A stretch of 64,000 bases of DNA from Candidatus Gastranaerophilales bacterium (GCA_944325885.1 CALVBT010000009.1:22182-86181), one strand, 5' to 3'. Positions 46,689-56,670 are shown, counted from the first letter of the stretch. Numbers and translations are program-made. Notes: generated by a model from the letters alone, not told the origin.

Positions 46689-46707
46689 GTTGGGCTTTCA
46701 GCCCAAC
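46689..46707. repeat. GTTGGGC palindromic hairpin, copy 1
   Basis: GTTGGGCT pairs with AGCCCAAC around TTC. A second copy of the same stem lies at 46845-46864. It stands just after the 46141 gene and may also act as its terminator, though no T-run follows. Confidence 0.6.
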
Positions 46708-46844
46708 GATAAAACTTTGATTTTTGTTTAGTTTCAACCTAATTTCAAAATGTTCTTTGTAACTTTATGTCCTAATAAAGTCCGTTTTCGTCCAGTTTGA
46801 TTTTGGTATAATCAAACAACTTCCGACGGCTAATATTTAGTGTC

Positions 46845-46864
46845 GTTGGGCGAACATGCCCAAC
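46845..46864. repeat. GTTGGGC palindromic hairpin, copy 2
   Basis: GTTGGGC pairs with GCCCAAC around GAACAT. The same stem as at 46689. Between the copies lies a perfect inverted repeat GTTTGATT/AATCAAAC at 46795-46817 that surrounds a TATAAT. The 46678-46985 gap holds no coding frame worth calling. Confidence 0.6.
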
Positions 46865-46954
46865 CGATATTTGATTCACTTCCGACTAAATCACTCAAAA
46901 AAGTTGTAGTAGAACCCCGAATTTTCGAAGAAAATTTGCGGTTCGAATCCCATA

Positions 46955-46983
46955 AAAAAACTTCCCGAAGGAAGTTTCTTTAA
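46955..46983 (-). terminator. Terminator of the CAU tRNA
   Basis: On the minus strand AAACTTCC pairs with GGAAGTTT around a 3-base loop, followed by seven T. It lies just past the tRNA 3' end. Confidence 0.8.
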
Positions 46984-46985
46984 TT

Positions 46986-47046
<61 letters not shown>

Positions 47047-47057
<11 letters not shown>

Positions 47058-47285
47058 GTGACGAGATTTATATTTAATTATCGCTTGACCCGTTTGTGAT
47101 AGTTGCGCTACCTTCCTCTCCTCTGATATGACATTTAGTCATATCTTCGTCGGCAGAGTGCCACAGGCCCGTGGCGATTCTTTATTTAATTGTTGCCTGA
47201 CCTGCTTGCGGTAGCTGCGCTACCTTCCTCTCCTCTAATGTGACATTTAGTCACATCCTCGTCGGCAGAGTGCCACAGGCCCGTG
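47047..47285 (-). repeat. Tandem repeat in the tRNA leader with tRNA-derived ends
   Basis: GCCACAGGCCCGTG occurs at 47047-47060 (within the tRNA), 47160-47173 and 47272-47285, giving two units of 113 and 112 bases. In each unit, read on the minus strand, GGGCCTGTGGC (the tRNA 5' end) is followed by a hairpin, a purine run AGAGGAGAGGAA and GGTAGCGCA (also in the tRNA D-arm), then a second hairpin. The first hairpins are GATATGAC/GTCATATC and ATGTGAC/GTCACAT, so paired bases change together. The unit lies between the promoter at 47309-47337 and the tRNA. Confidence 0.8.
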
Positions 47286-47308
47286 GCTCATTTGTAATGT
47301 GTAAAAAT

Positions 47309-47337
47309 AAAATACCATTAACAACAGTCATGGTCAA
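47309..47337 (-). promoter_or_regulatory. Sigma-70-like promoter of the tRNA leader
   Basis: On the minus strand TTGACC (47337-47332), 17 bases, then TATTTT (47314-47309). Transcription from here would read through both repeat units into the tRNA. Confidence 0.6.
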
Positions 47338-47342
47338 GCAAC

Positions 47343-48167
47343 TTATTCAGAAATTTCTGACCTATTAAAATTATAATTCTTGTCTATATATTCATAATTA
47401 GCTTGAATAGCTTCATTTCTGGATTTTGCCTCATTAACGGCTCTTGAAACGGCTGCAACAGCAACAACAGGTGCAGCCAGTGTAGCTGCCAAACTAGAAG
47501 TTAAAGCAAAATGCGGATGTTTTGTTGAATATTTTTCCATTGGCAAAACTATTTTTTTGTTAACAAATGAAGAATTAATAAAAGATTTTAACGGAGTTTT
47601 TACATGCCTGTGCATTTTATCAGCTAAACGAGGAAAAGCATTTTTTGATGAATAATATAGATGTTTTCCTGCAGCAGAAAGCATAGAAAAAGCAGTATAA
47701 ATAGCTGTAAAATCAACAACAGTAGATAAAAAGCCATGTTTTTTGTCGAAATTATCCAGTTTTTCTGATTTGGAATTTATGTATTTTTTTGCACCTGATA
47801 CTGCAGTACCTGCGGCAAACACAGCCGCCCATTTTCCTGCATTGCTTGCGCCCGCCTTCAATTTAGAAGACAAATTGCCCTTTTTAACAAAAGCAGAAGC
47901 TGCAGAATCAATAACAGGAACAGCAATCAGTAATGTATTTAAAACATTATTAAGGACTTTTGCATATCGTTGATTAGGCTCCATTGATGCAATAGCTTTT
48001 AGTCTATCTTCAGGCATACGCAAACTGTTAACATCGTCCATTGAATAAGCATCGTCTAATAAATCAGAACCGCCATCAGATCCAAAACTCTTCACATTTC
48101 TGCTTCTCAACAATTGATTTTGAGAAGTAATAGAATTTGAAATGTTATTTATTTTAGAAATAGACAT
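47343..48167 (-). CDS. Hypothetical membrane protein with NVKSFGSD N-terminus
   Basis: The 274-residue protein starts MSISKINNISNSITSQNQLL and then RSRNVKSFGSDGG, again the Asn-rich/SFG pattern. Three or four moderately hydrophobic stretches follow (NVLNTLLIAVPVIDSAASAF, WAAVFAAGTAVSGA, TAIYTAFSMLSAAG, TLAAPVVAVAAVSRAV). The end is charged. No domain recognised. On the minus strand a TATAAT lies about 25 bases before the ATG. Likely the same class as 44936 and 46141. Confidence 0.65.
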   Translation of the reverse strand: MSISKINNISNSITSQNQLLRSRNVKSFGSDGGSDLLDDAYSMDDVNSLRMPEDRLKAIASMEPNQRYAKVLNNVLNTLLIAVPVIDSAASAFVKKGNLSSKLKAGASNAGKWAAVFAAGTAVSGAKKYINSKSEKLDNFDKKHGFLSTVVDFTAIYTAFSMLSAAGKHLYYSSKNAFPRLADKMHRHVKTPLKSFINSSFVNKKIVLPMEKYSTKHPHFALTSSLAATLAAPVVAVAAVSRAVNEAKSRNEAIQANYEYIDKNYNFNRSEISE

Positions 48168-48247
48168 GCCATTATATCCTATAAACTAATTATACAACAC
48201 AAATAAAAATTTTGTTCAGCCAAATATTTTATGTTTAAATTTATGTT

Positions 48248-49528
48248 ATGAAATTCTTGATAAAAACACACGGCTGCAAAGCAAATCAACTTGAATCAGC
48301 AGTAATTACAGAAAAATTAGTAAACGAAGGCTACGAACTTTGTAACAGAGCAAAAGATGCTGATATCTATATATTAAATTCCTGCTCGGTCACAGAAACT
48401 GCCGATATTGAGGCACTGAGAACGCTGAGAAACATCAAACATAAAAATCCGAACATTTTGACCGTTTTAACAGGCTGCAGCGCACAATTAAGAGGCGAAA
48501 ACCTTGCTGAATTAGATTACATCGATATAATTCTCGGAAACAATGATAAATTCGATATAGTAAACAAAATTAAATCCAAAACAAGCACTGTTACTGATAT
48601 TTTTAAAGTTGAAAATTTTAACAATCAACTTATTCATACCTATTCAAAGACAAGAGGATATTTAAAAATTCAAGACGGATGCAACAACTACTGCAGCTAC
48701 TGCACTATCCCCTATGCAAGAGGAAAAAGCAGAAGCAACAGCATAGAAAACATTCTTGAGCAAATAAAAATTTACACTGATACCGGTATAAAAGAAATTG
48801 TCCTCACCGGCATACACATAGGCCAATGGGGAGAAGATTTTAACAACGGAGCCGCACTGTACAATCTTTTGGAAGCCATAGAATCAACGCAGATTGAAAG
48901 GTACAGACTCGGGTCATTAAACCCGCTTGAAATCGACGAAAGATTAATAAACTTCCTGTCACAATCCGACAAATTTTGTCCGCACTTTCACCTGTCTATA
49001 CAGTCATTGACGGATAAAACGCTTGAAAATATGAACAGACACTACTCTGCAGAGTGTTGTCTTGAGCTGATTGAAAACCTGAACAACAACTTTAAATTAC
49101 CCTTCCTCGGCAGCGATATTATTGTAGGTTTTCCTCAAGAAAGTGATAAAGACTTTGAAACTACCGCAGAAAATGCGAAGAAATCAGGGTTATCAAGTAT
49201 CCACGTATTCCCGTATTCAGTCAGAAGCAACACAAAAGCAGCACAAATGTCGGGACAGGTGGACGAACATACAAAGCACGAAAGAGCTTCTATACTGCAT
49301 AAAATTGCAGATGAAAAAATAAATGAATTTATAAATAAAAATATTGGTACGACGACTCAGGTGCTTGTTGAAAAACGGCCAGACAAACATACAGGTCTTG
49401 CTAAAGGTGTTACAAAAAACTATCTGAATGTTTACATTGAAAACAACGAGCCTGATATTTTTAACACTATACAAAACGTAAAAATTCTTAACAGAAAAGA
49501 TGATAAATTATTTTGTAATATAATTTAA
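48248..49528 (+). CDS. mtaB: tRNA (N6-threonylcarbamoyladenosine 37) methylthiotransferase
   Basis: This radical SAM enzyme converts t6A37 to ms2t6A37 in tRNAs. The 426-residue protein has the N-terminal MTTase domain (KTHGCKANQLESAV, LNSCSVTETAD, TGCSAQ). The radical SAM motif CNNYCSYC has Cys near 145, 149 and 152, then YARGKSRS. SIQSLTDKTLENMNR and a C-terminal TRAM-like region follow. It matches MtaB rather than MiaB or RimO by the CKAN start. It is the first gene of an operon with the amidase and PBP4. Confidence 0.93.
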   Translation: MKFLIKTHGCKANQLESAVITEKLVNEGYELCNRAKDADIYILNSCSVTETADIEALRTLRNIKHKNPNILTVLTGCSAQLRGENLAELDYIDIILGNNDKFDIVNKIKSKTSTVTDIFKVENFNNQLIHTYSKTRGYLKIQDGCNNYCSYCTIPYARGKSRSNSIENILEQIKIYTDTGIKEIVLTGIHIGQWGEDFNNGAALYNLLEAIESTQIERYRLGSLNPLEIDERLINFLSQSDKFCPHFHLSIQSLTDKTLENMNRHYSAECCLELIENLNNNFKLPFLGSDIIVGFPQESDKDFETTAENAKKSGLSSIHVFPYSVRSNTKAAQMSGQVDEHTKHERASILHKIADEKINEFINKNIGTTTQVLVEKRPDKHTGLAKGVTKNYLNVYIENNEPDIFNTIQNVKILNRKDDKLFCNII

Positions 49529-49530
49529 GA

Positions 49531-50364
49531 ATGGATTTAAGCGTATTAGTCGTACAAAATAATGCTATAATCGGCAACAAAACTGCCACCTTCAACAATG
49601 TAGAAAAAATTGTTGAAAAGTTTTTGCCGGAAAAACCTGACATAATAGTACTTCCTGAAGTATGGGCTGCGGGATGGTGCTGCAGCATTTTTAAAGAGTC
49701 AGCAGAATCCATAGAAAACAGCGAAACAATTGCATTCTTAAAAAATCTTGCACTAAATGCAAATTCACTTGTAATAGGCGGTTCTTTTATACAAAAAAGT
49801 GAAAACAATACCTATAAAAACACATGCCCTGTTATTTCTAAAGAGGGAAAATTAATAACTACCTACGACAAACTGCACCTATTTTCTCACAAAGGTTCAG
49901 AAGAAAATAAGTTTATACAACACGGAAATGAACTAAAAATACTTAACCTCGGTTTTACAAAAATAGGTCTTAGTATCTGTTATGACATTAGATTCCCGGA
50001 AATTTACAGAGAATATTCTCAAAACGGAGCAGAAATATTTGTAAACATGGCAGCATGGTCAATCACAAAACCGCAGCACTGGGAAATAATGCACCGAGCA
50101 AGAGCAATAGAAAACCAGTGCTATATGATTGTTGCTGACCAGACAGGCAAAATATCGGATAACGAATACAATCTGGGACACTCAATGGTAATAGATCCGT
50201 GGGGTGATGTTGTTTCTATGCTCCACGAGGAAGAGGACTGTTTTATTTGCAATATAGACACAAAAAAAGTACATGAACTGAGAAAAAATTTCCCGCTAAT
50301 AAACGATAGAAGGGATGACGGATTTTATTCTTTTAGATGCAAGGAGATTAATGTATATGAATAA
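49531..50364 (+). CDS. Nitrilase-superfamily amidase (omega-amidase/YafV-like)
   Basis: The 277-residue C-N hydrolase has the catalytic triad Glu in VLPEVWAAGW, Lys in YDKLHLFSHKG and Cys in LSICYDIRFPEIYR. GHSMVIDPWGDVV is the usual closing region. The WCCSIF and DIRFPE context resembles Nit2/omega-amidase proteins that act on alpha-ketoglutaramate or similar. The start is 2 bases after the mtaB stop, and the end overlaps the PBP4 gene. The exact substrate is not certain. Confidence 0.88.
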   Translation: MDLSVLVVQNNAIIGNKTATFNNVEKIVEKFLPEKPDIIVLPEVWAAGWCCSIFKESAESIENSETIAFLKNLALNANSLVIGGSFIQKSENNTYKNTCPVISKEGKLITTYDKLHLFSHKGSEENKFIQHGNELKILNLGFTKIGLSICYDIRFPEIYREYSQNGAEIFVNMAAWSITKPQHWEIMHRARAIENQCYMIVADQTGKISDNEYNLGHSMVIDPWGDVVSMLHEEEDCFICNIDTKKVHELRKNFPLINDRRDDGFYSFRCKEINVYE

Positions 50365-51706
50365 ATTAAAAACACTTTTGCTTTCAATAGCGTTATTATT
50401 CACAGGATTTAACAGTGCAAACTGTGCAAGTTTATCCTCAACAATAAGCAAATCCGAAATCAATAAAATGGCAACTGTAGCGGTTTCCGTAAAAGATGCA
50501 AAGTCAGGGAAAGTCGTTTATGAATACAACGAACACAAGCTTATGAATCCTGCTTCTGTTCAAAAAATCTTTACAATGTACAGCGCATACAATGAATTGG
50601 GCGGAGATTACACCTTTAAAACAGGCGCATACATTGATTCAGTTGGCAATTTATATATAAAACTCGGTGCAGACCCTTCATTAACCACAGCAAAACTAAA
50701 AATGCTGCTTAAAAGTACTGTGGCAAAATACAAAAAACCTGTAAAAGATATTGTTATAGATCCTACTATTATTGATAACAAACAGTGGGGCATAGGCTGG
50801 ATGTGGGATGATGACACAAATCCTCTGCTGCCGAAATATTCTCCGTTTTCCATAAACGAAAACAAAATAGATATAACAATAACTCCTTCTAAAAATGGAA
50901 GACAGCCGGAAATCAAGAACAAAAGTTCTTACCCAATGACAATAGTTAACACACTCACAAACTCTAACAATACAAAACTGTCATTCGAAAGAACGCCGTG
51001 GCAAAACGGGGATTTGACTTTTATAAAAGGCAGCGTATCATCACCTGTAAAGGTACAACTGCCTGTAACATCACCTGAAAGATGCTTTAGAGCTGAATTA
51101 AATTCTGCAATTGCACAATCAGGATTGAAATACTCCGGTGTAATCAAAGTAGCACCAACTCCAAAAAATGCAAAAGAACTGGCAGTTGTATCCAGTGAAC
51201 CTTTAAGCAAATTAGTTGCAAACACACTGAAAAACAGCAACAATTTTTATTCAGAAATGATATTTAAAGCCGCTGCTGCACACGCAATAAACGGTCAGGG
51301 ATCTACTGAAAAAGGTATAGAACTGTTTAACAACTACTTTAAAGACACAGACAAAGAAAATGTTTTGATAGTGGATGCATGCGGAATATCAAGAAACAAC
51401 CTGATGAGCGCAGACTGGATTACAAATTCGCTAAACAAAATATACAGTGAAAGCAACTTTGAAGAATTTTCACAGCTTATGGCCAAACCGGTCGAAGGCA
51501 CTTTATCAGACAGACTGTTAAATATTAGCCTTAAATTAAGAGCAAAAACAGGTACTGCAAGCGGAATAAGCACAATTGCAGGCTATATAGATGCACAAAA
51601 CGGTAAAAAATACAGCTTTGCAATATTAATACAGAATTACAATATGGATACATTAGAAGTTAAAAAATTTGAAGACAAATTAATTAACGAAATATACAAA
51701 ATGTAA
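50351..51706 (+). CDS. dacB: D-alanyl-D-alanine carboxypeptidase, PBP4 type
   Basis: This penicillin-binding enzyme trims and opens peptidoglycan cross-links in the periplasm. The start (50351 or 50357; AAGGAG is 4 or 10 bases away) yields a signal peptide KLKTLLLSIALLFTGFNSA. The three active-site motifs are NPASVQK (Ser about 69), SRN in DACGISRNNL and KTG in RAKTGTASG. Length of about 451 residues is standard for class C PBPs. It overlaps the amidase by 14 bases. Confidence 0.94.
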   Translation: MYMNKLKTLLLSIALLFTGFNSANCASLSSTISKSEINKMATVAVSVKDAKSGKVVYEYNEHKLMNPASVQKIFTMYSAYNELGGDYTFKTGAYIDSVGNLYIKLGADPSLTTAKLKMLLKSTVAKYKKPVKDIVIDPTIIDNKQWGIGWMWDDDTNPLLPKYSPFSINENKIDITITPSKNGRQPEIKNKSSYPMTIVNTLTNSNNTKLSFERTPWQNGDLTFIKGSVSSPVKVQLPVTSPERCFRAELNSAIAQSGLKYSGVIKVAPTPKNAKELAVVSSEPLSKLVANTLKNSNNFYSEMIFKAAAAHAINGQGSTEKGIELFNNYFKDTDKENVLIVDACGISRNNLMSADWITNSLNKIYSESNFEEFSQLMAKPVEGTLSDRLLNISLKLRAKTGTASGISTIAGYIDAQNGKKYSFAILIQNYNMDTLEVKKFEDKLINEIYKM

Positions 51707-51815
51707 TTCAGCTAAATACATTAGGTCTTTTTGAATAAAATATTATATAATTTAAATAAGATATTGACTTAATGAAAATTATCATTAAAAAGTAAAATAA
51801 AAAGGATATAGAGGT

Positions 51816-52577
51816 ATGAAATTGAAAAAAATTATTTTAGGGTTAGCAGCATTAGCATTTATGGCAATTCAAACAGCTTCTTTTGCTGATCAGGTGCCAG
51901 ATTCAACAATCAAATCACTTGTTAGTAAATATAAAGCCCAAAACTATCTCGGGTGTATCCAGGCATCTGACAAAGTAATTCAAAAAAATCCGTCTAACAT
52001 ATTTGCATACTATTACAAAGGACTTTCTTACTATCAACTTGGTAAAAAAGACGAAGCAATTTCTGCTTTTGAAAAAGTTCAGGCTCTCAACAGCAACAAA
52101 ACTCTTGTTGAATACTCAAAAAAAGGTATAGCCTGCTTAGAAACTCCTGAAGAATGTGCAACTTATGGTCAAGCACAAAGTGACCTTGATTTGTTCATAA
52201 AATCTAAAAAATTCTACGATAAGTCAGTACAGGCTGAAGTTAATAAAAAGAAACTCGATAGAATCAGAGAAAATATCAACGATGAATTAAAAAACACTGA
52301 TCAAAAATCAGAAGTTCCCTCAAATGATGAAATAGCTAATGCAGTAAAAACTCTGGCAAAAATAGGAATAAATCCGCTTGCAGGAATCAACGCCGGATAC
52401 CAAAATCCTGAAATGATGCAGATGAATATGCTTCTTGGCAACAACAATATGAACAATGGCATGGGTATGAATAACAATATGCTGCCTATGCTCTTAATGA
52501 ATAAAGAGGCAATGCAGAATATGTCTCCGGAAGTTATACAATCAATGATGATGAACCAAATGGCACCTGCTTTTTAA
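51816..52577 (+). CDS. Secreted TPR-repeat protein with Asn/Met-rich C-terminus
   Basis: The 253-residue protein has a signal peptide (LGLAALAFMAIQTASFA). About two TPR-like helical pairs (residues 28-110, NIFAYYYKGLSYYQLGKKDE) are followed by a charged region. The tail from about 205 is Met/Asn-rich (MMQMNMLLGNNNMNNGMGM). Such tails are sticky or disordered. It probably binds proteins in the periplasm. It has its own promoter region (51725-51815), which is AT-rich with a TATATAAT near 51745. Function unknown. Confidence 0.75.
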   Translation: MKLKKIILGLAALAFMAIQTASFADQVPDSTIKSLVSKYKAQNYLGCIQASDKVIQKNPSNIFAYYYKGLSYYQLGKKDEAISAFEKVQALNSNKTLVEYSKKGIACLETPEECATYGQAQSDLDLFIKSKKFYDKSVQAEVNKKKLDRIRENINDELKNTDQKSEVPSNDEIANAVKTLAKIGINPLAGINAGYQNPEMMQMNMLLGNNNMNNGMGMNNNMLPMLLMNKEAMQNMSPEVIQSMMMNQMAPAF

Positions 52578-52633
52578 TAGCAAGTGCCATTGTTTAACAA
52601 TTTGTGTTGATGCACAGACAAGGGTGAAGAGGA

Positions 52634-53074
52634 ATGAAAATAAAAACAGCAAAATTTGGTGAAATATCCATTGATGAAAATCTTGTATTTAATTTTGTAG
52701 AGCCAATTATAGGCTATGATGATTTAAAAAAATACGTACTTATCGAACACTCTGACAATTCTGCTTTTAAGTGGCTGCAATCCGTCGAAAATGAAGCACT
52801 GGCTTTTCCTGTGACATCACCTGCTTTTTTTGATATAGATTATCAGTTTGAAATTCCGACTGACAAGGCAGAAAAAATCGACTTAAATTCGGTAGAATCA
52901 CTTATTTCCTTAAATATAGTAACAATACCCGTAAACAATCCTAAAAAAGCCACAATAAATTTACTGGCACCTATTATTATAAACGCAACAAATATGCAAG
53001 GAATGCAATTGATTTTATCAAACTCAAACTATCCGGTTAAACATCCTTTGTTTAAAGAAGAAACAGTAAACTAA
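52634..53074 (+). CDS. fliW: Flagellar assembly factor FliW
   Basis: FliW binds flagellin and CsrA, releasing or sequestering CsrA to control flagellin translation. The 146-residue protein has the FliW sequence order: FGEISIDENLVFNFVEPIIG, FKWLQSVENEALAFPVTSP and a closing NATNMQGMQLILSNSNYPV. CsrA follows 39 bases later, the classical pair. No flagellar structural gene is present in this window. AGAGG before the ATG. Confidence 0.93.
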   Translation: MKIKTAKFGEISIDENLVFNFVEPIIGYDDLKKYVLIEHSDNSAFKWLQSVENEALAFPVTSPAFFDIDYQFEIPTDKAEKIDLNSVESLISLNIVTIPVNNPKKATINLLAPIIINATNMQGMQLILSNSNYPVKHPLFKEETVN

Positions 53075-53113
53075 AACAAACCGGCCGGATAATATTAGGG
53101 ATAGGAGAAAAAG

Positions 53114-53398
53114 ATGCTGGTATTAGCTAGAAAAATAGGCGAAAAAATAATCTTAAACGACAATATAGAAATTATCGTACTTGATTCCAACCAAAATACG
53201 GTAAGAATCGGTGTAAATGCACCAAAAGACGTATCCGTTTACCGTGAAGAATTGTATAAAGAAATAAAGAACGCAAATATAAACAGCAATGACTCTTCGG
53301 AAAAATCAATGTCAGAACTGCATGCCCTGCTAAAAGACAGAAAAGATGCATTCGCCAGTTCAAACTTTGACAAGATAACAAACAAACTGCACCATTAA
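53114..53398 (+). CDS. csrA: Carbon storage regulator CsrA
   Basis: This small RNA-binding protein recognises GGA motifs in mRNA leaders and controls their translation. The 94-residue protein begins MLVLARKIGEKIIL with RIGVNAPKDVSVYREELY, all conserved. It has a longer C-terminal tail (about 30 residues) than the E. coli form, rich in Ser and Lys. It follows fliW by 39 bases, and AGGAG precedes the ATG. The TPR gene follows 6 bases later. Confidence 0.95.
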   Translation: MLVLARKIGEKIILNDNIEIIVLDSNQNTVRIGVNAPKDVSVYREELYKEIKNANINSNDSSEKSMSELHALLKDRKDAFASSNFDKITNKLHH

Positions 53399-53404
53399 TA
53401 AACT

Positions 53405-54079
53405 ATGGACAAAATTGATATATTAACAAAATTTTATGTCACAAAGGACTATGAAAACCTTAAAGAAAATCTGTTATATTCTAAAAAACCATTAGAACTT
53501 GAATATCTTGCACGGATTTATTTAGAAGAAAAAGACTATAACAAAGCTGCATCAATATACAAAAGCATTAACAAACTTTATGAATACGGCAGATGCCAGC
53601 TGCTTTTGGGCAACTATGATGAAGCTAAATCCGTATGGAAAAACATTGCAGAAGACACACCGCCTCTGTTATGGGGTCGTTCAATGCTTGAGTTTATAAA
53701 TCTTTATGTAATTAATGTCCCTACTTTTTTTCAGATTAGGGCATTTTTAGAGGTCGATTTGGATGCACTATTAAAAGCAGGACAAATAAAATTCTGCGAA
53801 AATATAGTCAACGGCGCACACCTGCTAGCACAAAACAATCAGGAAAGCTATAAATTTATAGCCAGAGTTTTTGTAAACAACAGTTATTTTGATTTAGCCG
53901 AATTGTTTCTTAAAAGAGCAAAAGATATCTGCTATGTTGACCCTGAAGTCCACTTTTTGCTGGCAAAATGCTACATAAATGCAAAAGATATAAAAAATGC
54001 AAAAAAATGCCTCAACACCTGTCTTGAAAAGGGTTACGGGTATTATCCTGCAAAAAAACTGCTTGAAAGTTTAAATTAA
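53405..54079 (+). CDS. TPR-like hypothetical protein
   Basis: The 224-residue protein is helical with TPR-like pairs (EYLARIYLEEKDYNKAASIY, CQLLLGNYDEAKSVWKNI, FLLAKCYINAKDIKNAKKCL). It has no signal peptide. It follows csrA by 6 bases and so may be cotranscribed with fliW-csrA. It could be an adaptor for the CsrA-FliW circuit or be unrelated. Unknown function. Confidence 0.75.
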   Translation: MDKIDILTKFYVTKDYENLKENLLYSKKPLELEYLARIYLEEKDYNKAASIYKSINKLYEYGRCQLLLGNYDEAKSVWKNIAEDTPPLLWGRSMLEFINLYVINVPTFFQIRAFLEVDLDALLKAGQIKFCENIVNGAHLLAQNNQESYKFIARVFVNNSYFDLAELFLKRAKDICYVDPEVHFLLAKCYINAKDIKNAKKCLNTCLEKGYGYYPAKKLLESLN

Positions 54080-54081
54080 AG

Positions 54082-54111
54082 TTGAAACTTTGGCCATGTG
54101 TGAGGTAAAAT
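54082..54111 (+). promoter_or_regulatory. Promoter of clpC
   Basis: TTGAAA at 54082-54087, 18 bases, TAAAAT at 54106-54111, then about 72 bases to the clpC start. No clear CtsR box was found in the segment. Confidence 0.6.
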
Positions 54112-54183
54112 AAAGACAAACAGGTTTATGATGGATTAGTATATGAAGTCCAAAACAGTTCATAATAAGGACAGGAGTTAATA

Positions 54184-56670
54184 ATGTTTGAACGTTTTAC
54201 AGAAAAAGCGATAAAAGTAATCATGCTCGCACAAGAAGAAGCGAGAAGATTAGGACATAACTTCGTCGGTACAGAACAGGTTCTGCTTGGTCTTATCGGA
54301 GAAGGCACCGGTGTTGCGTCCAAAACATTGAAATCAATGGGGATTACACTAAAAGATGCCAGAGCTGAGGTCGAAAAAATTATCGGTCGTGGTTCAGGTT
54401 TTGTAGCGGTAGAAATTCCTTTTACGCCGAGAGCAAAAAGAGTACTCGAGCTTTCCTGGGACGAAGCAAGACAGCTCGGACACAACTACATAGGAACAGA
54501 ACACCTTTTGCTCGGTTTGATTAGAGAAGGTGAAGGCGTTGCAGCAAGAGTGCTTGAAAATCTGGGTGTAGACCTTAACAAACTAAGAAGCAATATTATA
54601 AAAATGCTCGGAGAGTCCAAACCCGCCGCACAAACCGCTACTGCAGGCACTGCATCAGGCGGAAAGACAAAAACACCTTCACTCGACGAGTTCGGTACTG
54701 ATTTGACACTGGCTGCACAGGAACAAAGACTTGACCCTGTTGTAGGCAGAGAAAAAGAAATTGAAAGAGTTATCCAAATTCTGGCAAGAAGAACAAAAAA
54801 CAATCCTGTTTTAATCGGTGAACCAGGTGTAGGTAAAACTGCAGTTGCAGAAGGATTGGCTATAAGAATTGTAAATTCTGATGTACCGGATATTCTTGAA
54901 GGAAAGAAAATCATCCAGCTGGATATGGGTTTACTCGTTGCCGGTACAAAATACAGAGGCGAATTTGAAGAAAGACTTAAAAAGATAATGGACGAAATCA
55001 GACAGGCAGGAAATGTCATTCTGGTTATCGACGAAATGCACACTCTCATTGGTGCAGGTGCTGCAGAAGGCGCAATTGATGCGGCAAATATCTTAAAACC
55101 TGCTCTTTCAAGAGGCGAAATACAGGTAATTGGTGCAACTACTCTTGATGAGTACAGAAAATATGTAGAAAAAGATGCAGCACTCGAAAGAAGATTCCAG
55201 CCTGTAATCATTGATGAGCCTTCTATTGATGAATCTATTGAAATCATTAGAGGTTTGAAGTCAAAATACGAAGAACACCACAGACTAAAAATCTCTGACG
55301 AGGCTATTATTGCAGCTGTTTCGCTGTCAGACAAATACATTACAGACAGATTTTTGCCTGACAAAGCAATAGATATTATTGATGAAGCAAGTTCAAAAGT
55401 CAGACTCAATGTAAGTTCACTTCCTCCGGAAGGCAAAGAACTCGAAAAAGAACTGAAAAGCATTATCAAACAAAAAGAAGATGCTATAAGAAATCAAGAG
55501 TTTGAACACGCATCTAATCTGCGTGACAAAGAAGCTGATTTAAAAGAAAAAATCAGAGAAATGTCTATGCAGTGGAAAGAAGAGCATGACGCAAACAAAC
55601 CTGTTGTAACGGCAGAAAACGTAGCAGAAGTTGTCAGCACAATGACAGGCATTCCAACAACAAAAATTACGGAAAAAGAATCCGAAAGACTGCTAAAACT
55701 TGAAGAAACACTCCACCAGAGAGTAATAGGACAGGATCAGGCTGTCGTTTCCCTTGCAAAAGCTATCAGACGTGCGAGAGTCGGACTGAAATCACCGAAC
55801 AGACCTATAGGCAGCTTTATTTTTGCTGGTCCTACCGGTGTAGGTAAAACAGAACTTGCAAAAGCTCTTGCAGAAGCTGTATTCGGTTCTGAAGACAATA
55901 TGATAAGAGTCGATATGTCAGAGTTTATGGAAAAACATTCCACTTCAAAACTTATCGGTTCACCTCCGGGGTATGTCGGATATGATGACGGCGGTCATTT
56001 GACAGAAACAATCAGAAAGAAACCTTACTCTGTAATTCTTTTTGACGAAATCGAAAAAGCACACCCTGATGTATTTAACATCATGCTCCAAATTCTCGAT
56101 GACGGTCGTCTAACAGATGCAAAAGGCAGACACGTAAACTTCAAAAATACAATTATCATCATGACAAGTAACGTTGGTGCAAGTATGATTACAACTTCAT
56201 CAAAACTGGGCTTCTCAGTTTCTAATGATGAATCAAAAGACAAATACGAACACCTTAAAGACACTGTTATGGAAGAAATGAAAAAAGCCTTCAGACCTGA
56301 ATTCCTTAACAGAATCGATGATATTATCGTATTTGCTCACCTGAGCAAACCTGAAATCAGAGAAATCGTTGATCTTATGTTTAAAGACCTTGTTAAACGT
56401 ATTCAATCACACGACTTCACAATTGAAGTTTCTGATGAGGTAAAAGATTATCTTGCTGACGAAGGTTACTCAGAGGCTTACGGTGCCAGACCACTCAGAA
56501 GAGTTATTCAAAAGAAAATTGAAGATACTCTGGCTGAAGAGATACTTAACGGCAAATATGTTGCAGGCGACATCATTTCTGCAAAACTTGAAGACAAAAA
56601 GATTGTCTTTGAAAAAGCAGGCCACAAAGACGAAGCTGCAGCAAAAGAAGGCACAGAAGCTGCTAAATAG
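54184..56670 (+). CDS. clpC: ATP-dependent Clp protease ATPase subunit ClpC
   Basis: This Hsp100 unfoldase feeds substrates to ClpP. The 828-residue protein has two N-terminal Clp repeats (about 5-140). The first AAA module has Walker [16 protein letters not shown] (about 212) and Walker [12 protein letters not shown]. The UVR-like segment [18 protein letters not shown] (about 440) is typical of ClpC over ClpA. The second AAA module has [14 protein letters not shown] (about 549) and [15 protein letters not shown], then the sensor and D2 small domain. An Ala/Glu-rich tail closes it. The partner clpP lies at 62.4 kb on the other strand. McsA/McsB and CtsR are not adjacent. Confidence 0.97.
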   Translation: MFERFTEKAIKVIMLAQEEARRLGHNFVGTEQVLLGLIGEGTGVASKTLKSMGITLKDARAEVEKIIGRGSGFVAVEIPFTPRAKRVLELSWDEARQLGHNYIGTEHLLLGLIREGEGVAARVLENLGVDLNKLRSNIIKMLGESKPAAQTATAGTASGGKTKTPSLDEFGTDLTLAAQEQRLDPVVGREKEIERVIQILARRTKNNPVLIGEPGVGKTAVAEGLAIRIVNSDVPDILEGKKIIQLDMGLLVAGTKYRGEFEERLKKIMDEIRQAGNVILVIDEMHTLIGAGAAEGAIDAANILKPALSRGEIQVIGATTLDEYRKYVEKDAALERRFQPVIIDEPSIDESIEIIRGLKSKYEEHHRLKISDEAIIAAVSLSDKYITDRFLPDKAIDIIDEASSKVRLNVSSLPPEGKELEKELKSIIKQKEDAIRNQEFEHASNLRDKEADLKEKIREMSMQWKEEHDANKPVVTAENVAEVVSTMTGIPTTKITEKESERLLKLEETLHQRVIGQDQAVVSLAKAIRRARVGLKSPNRPIGSFIFAGPTGVGKTELAKALAEAVFGSEDNMIRVDMSEFMEKHSTSKLIGSPPGYVGYDDGGHLTETIRKKPYSVILFDEIEKAHPDVFNIMLQILDDGRLTDAKGRHVNFKNTIIIMTSNVGASMITTSSKLGFSVSNDESKDKYEHLKDTVMEEMKKAFRPEFLNRIDDIIVFAHLSKPEIREIVDLMFKDLVKRIQSHDFTIEVSDEVKDYLADEGYSEAYGARPLRRVIQKKIEDTLAEEILNGKYVAGDIISAKLEDKKIVFEKAGHKDEAAAKEGTEAAK

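Noticed and set aside
46940..46955. GCGGTTCGAATCCCAT resembles a tRNA T-arm on the plus strand
   Set aside because: The arms do not pair beyond two bases and no acceptor or anticodon stem can be folded around it.
54486..55469. Long minus-strand open frame opposite clpC
   Set aside because: It is antisense to conserved ClpC domains, has low-complexity Ser/Ile/Leu composition and no ribosome site.
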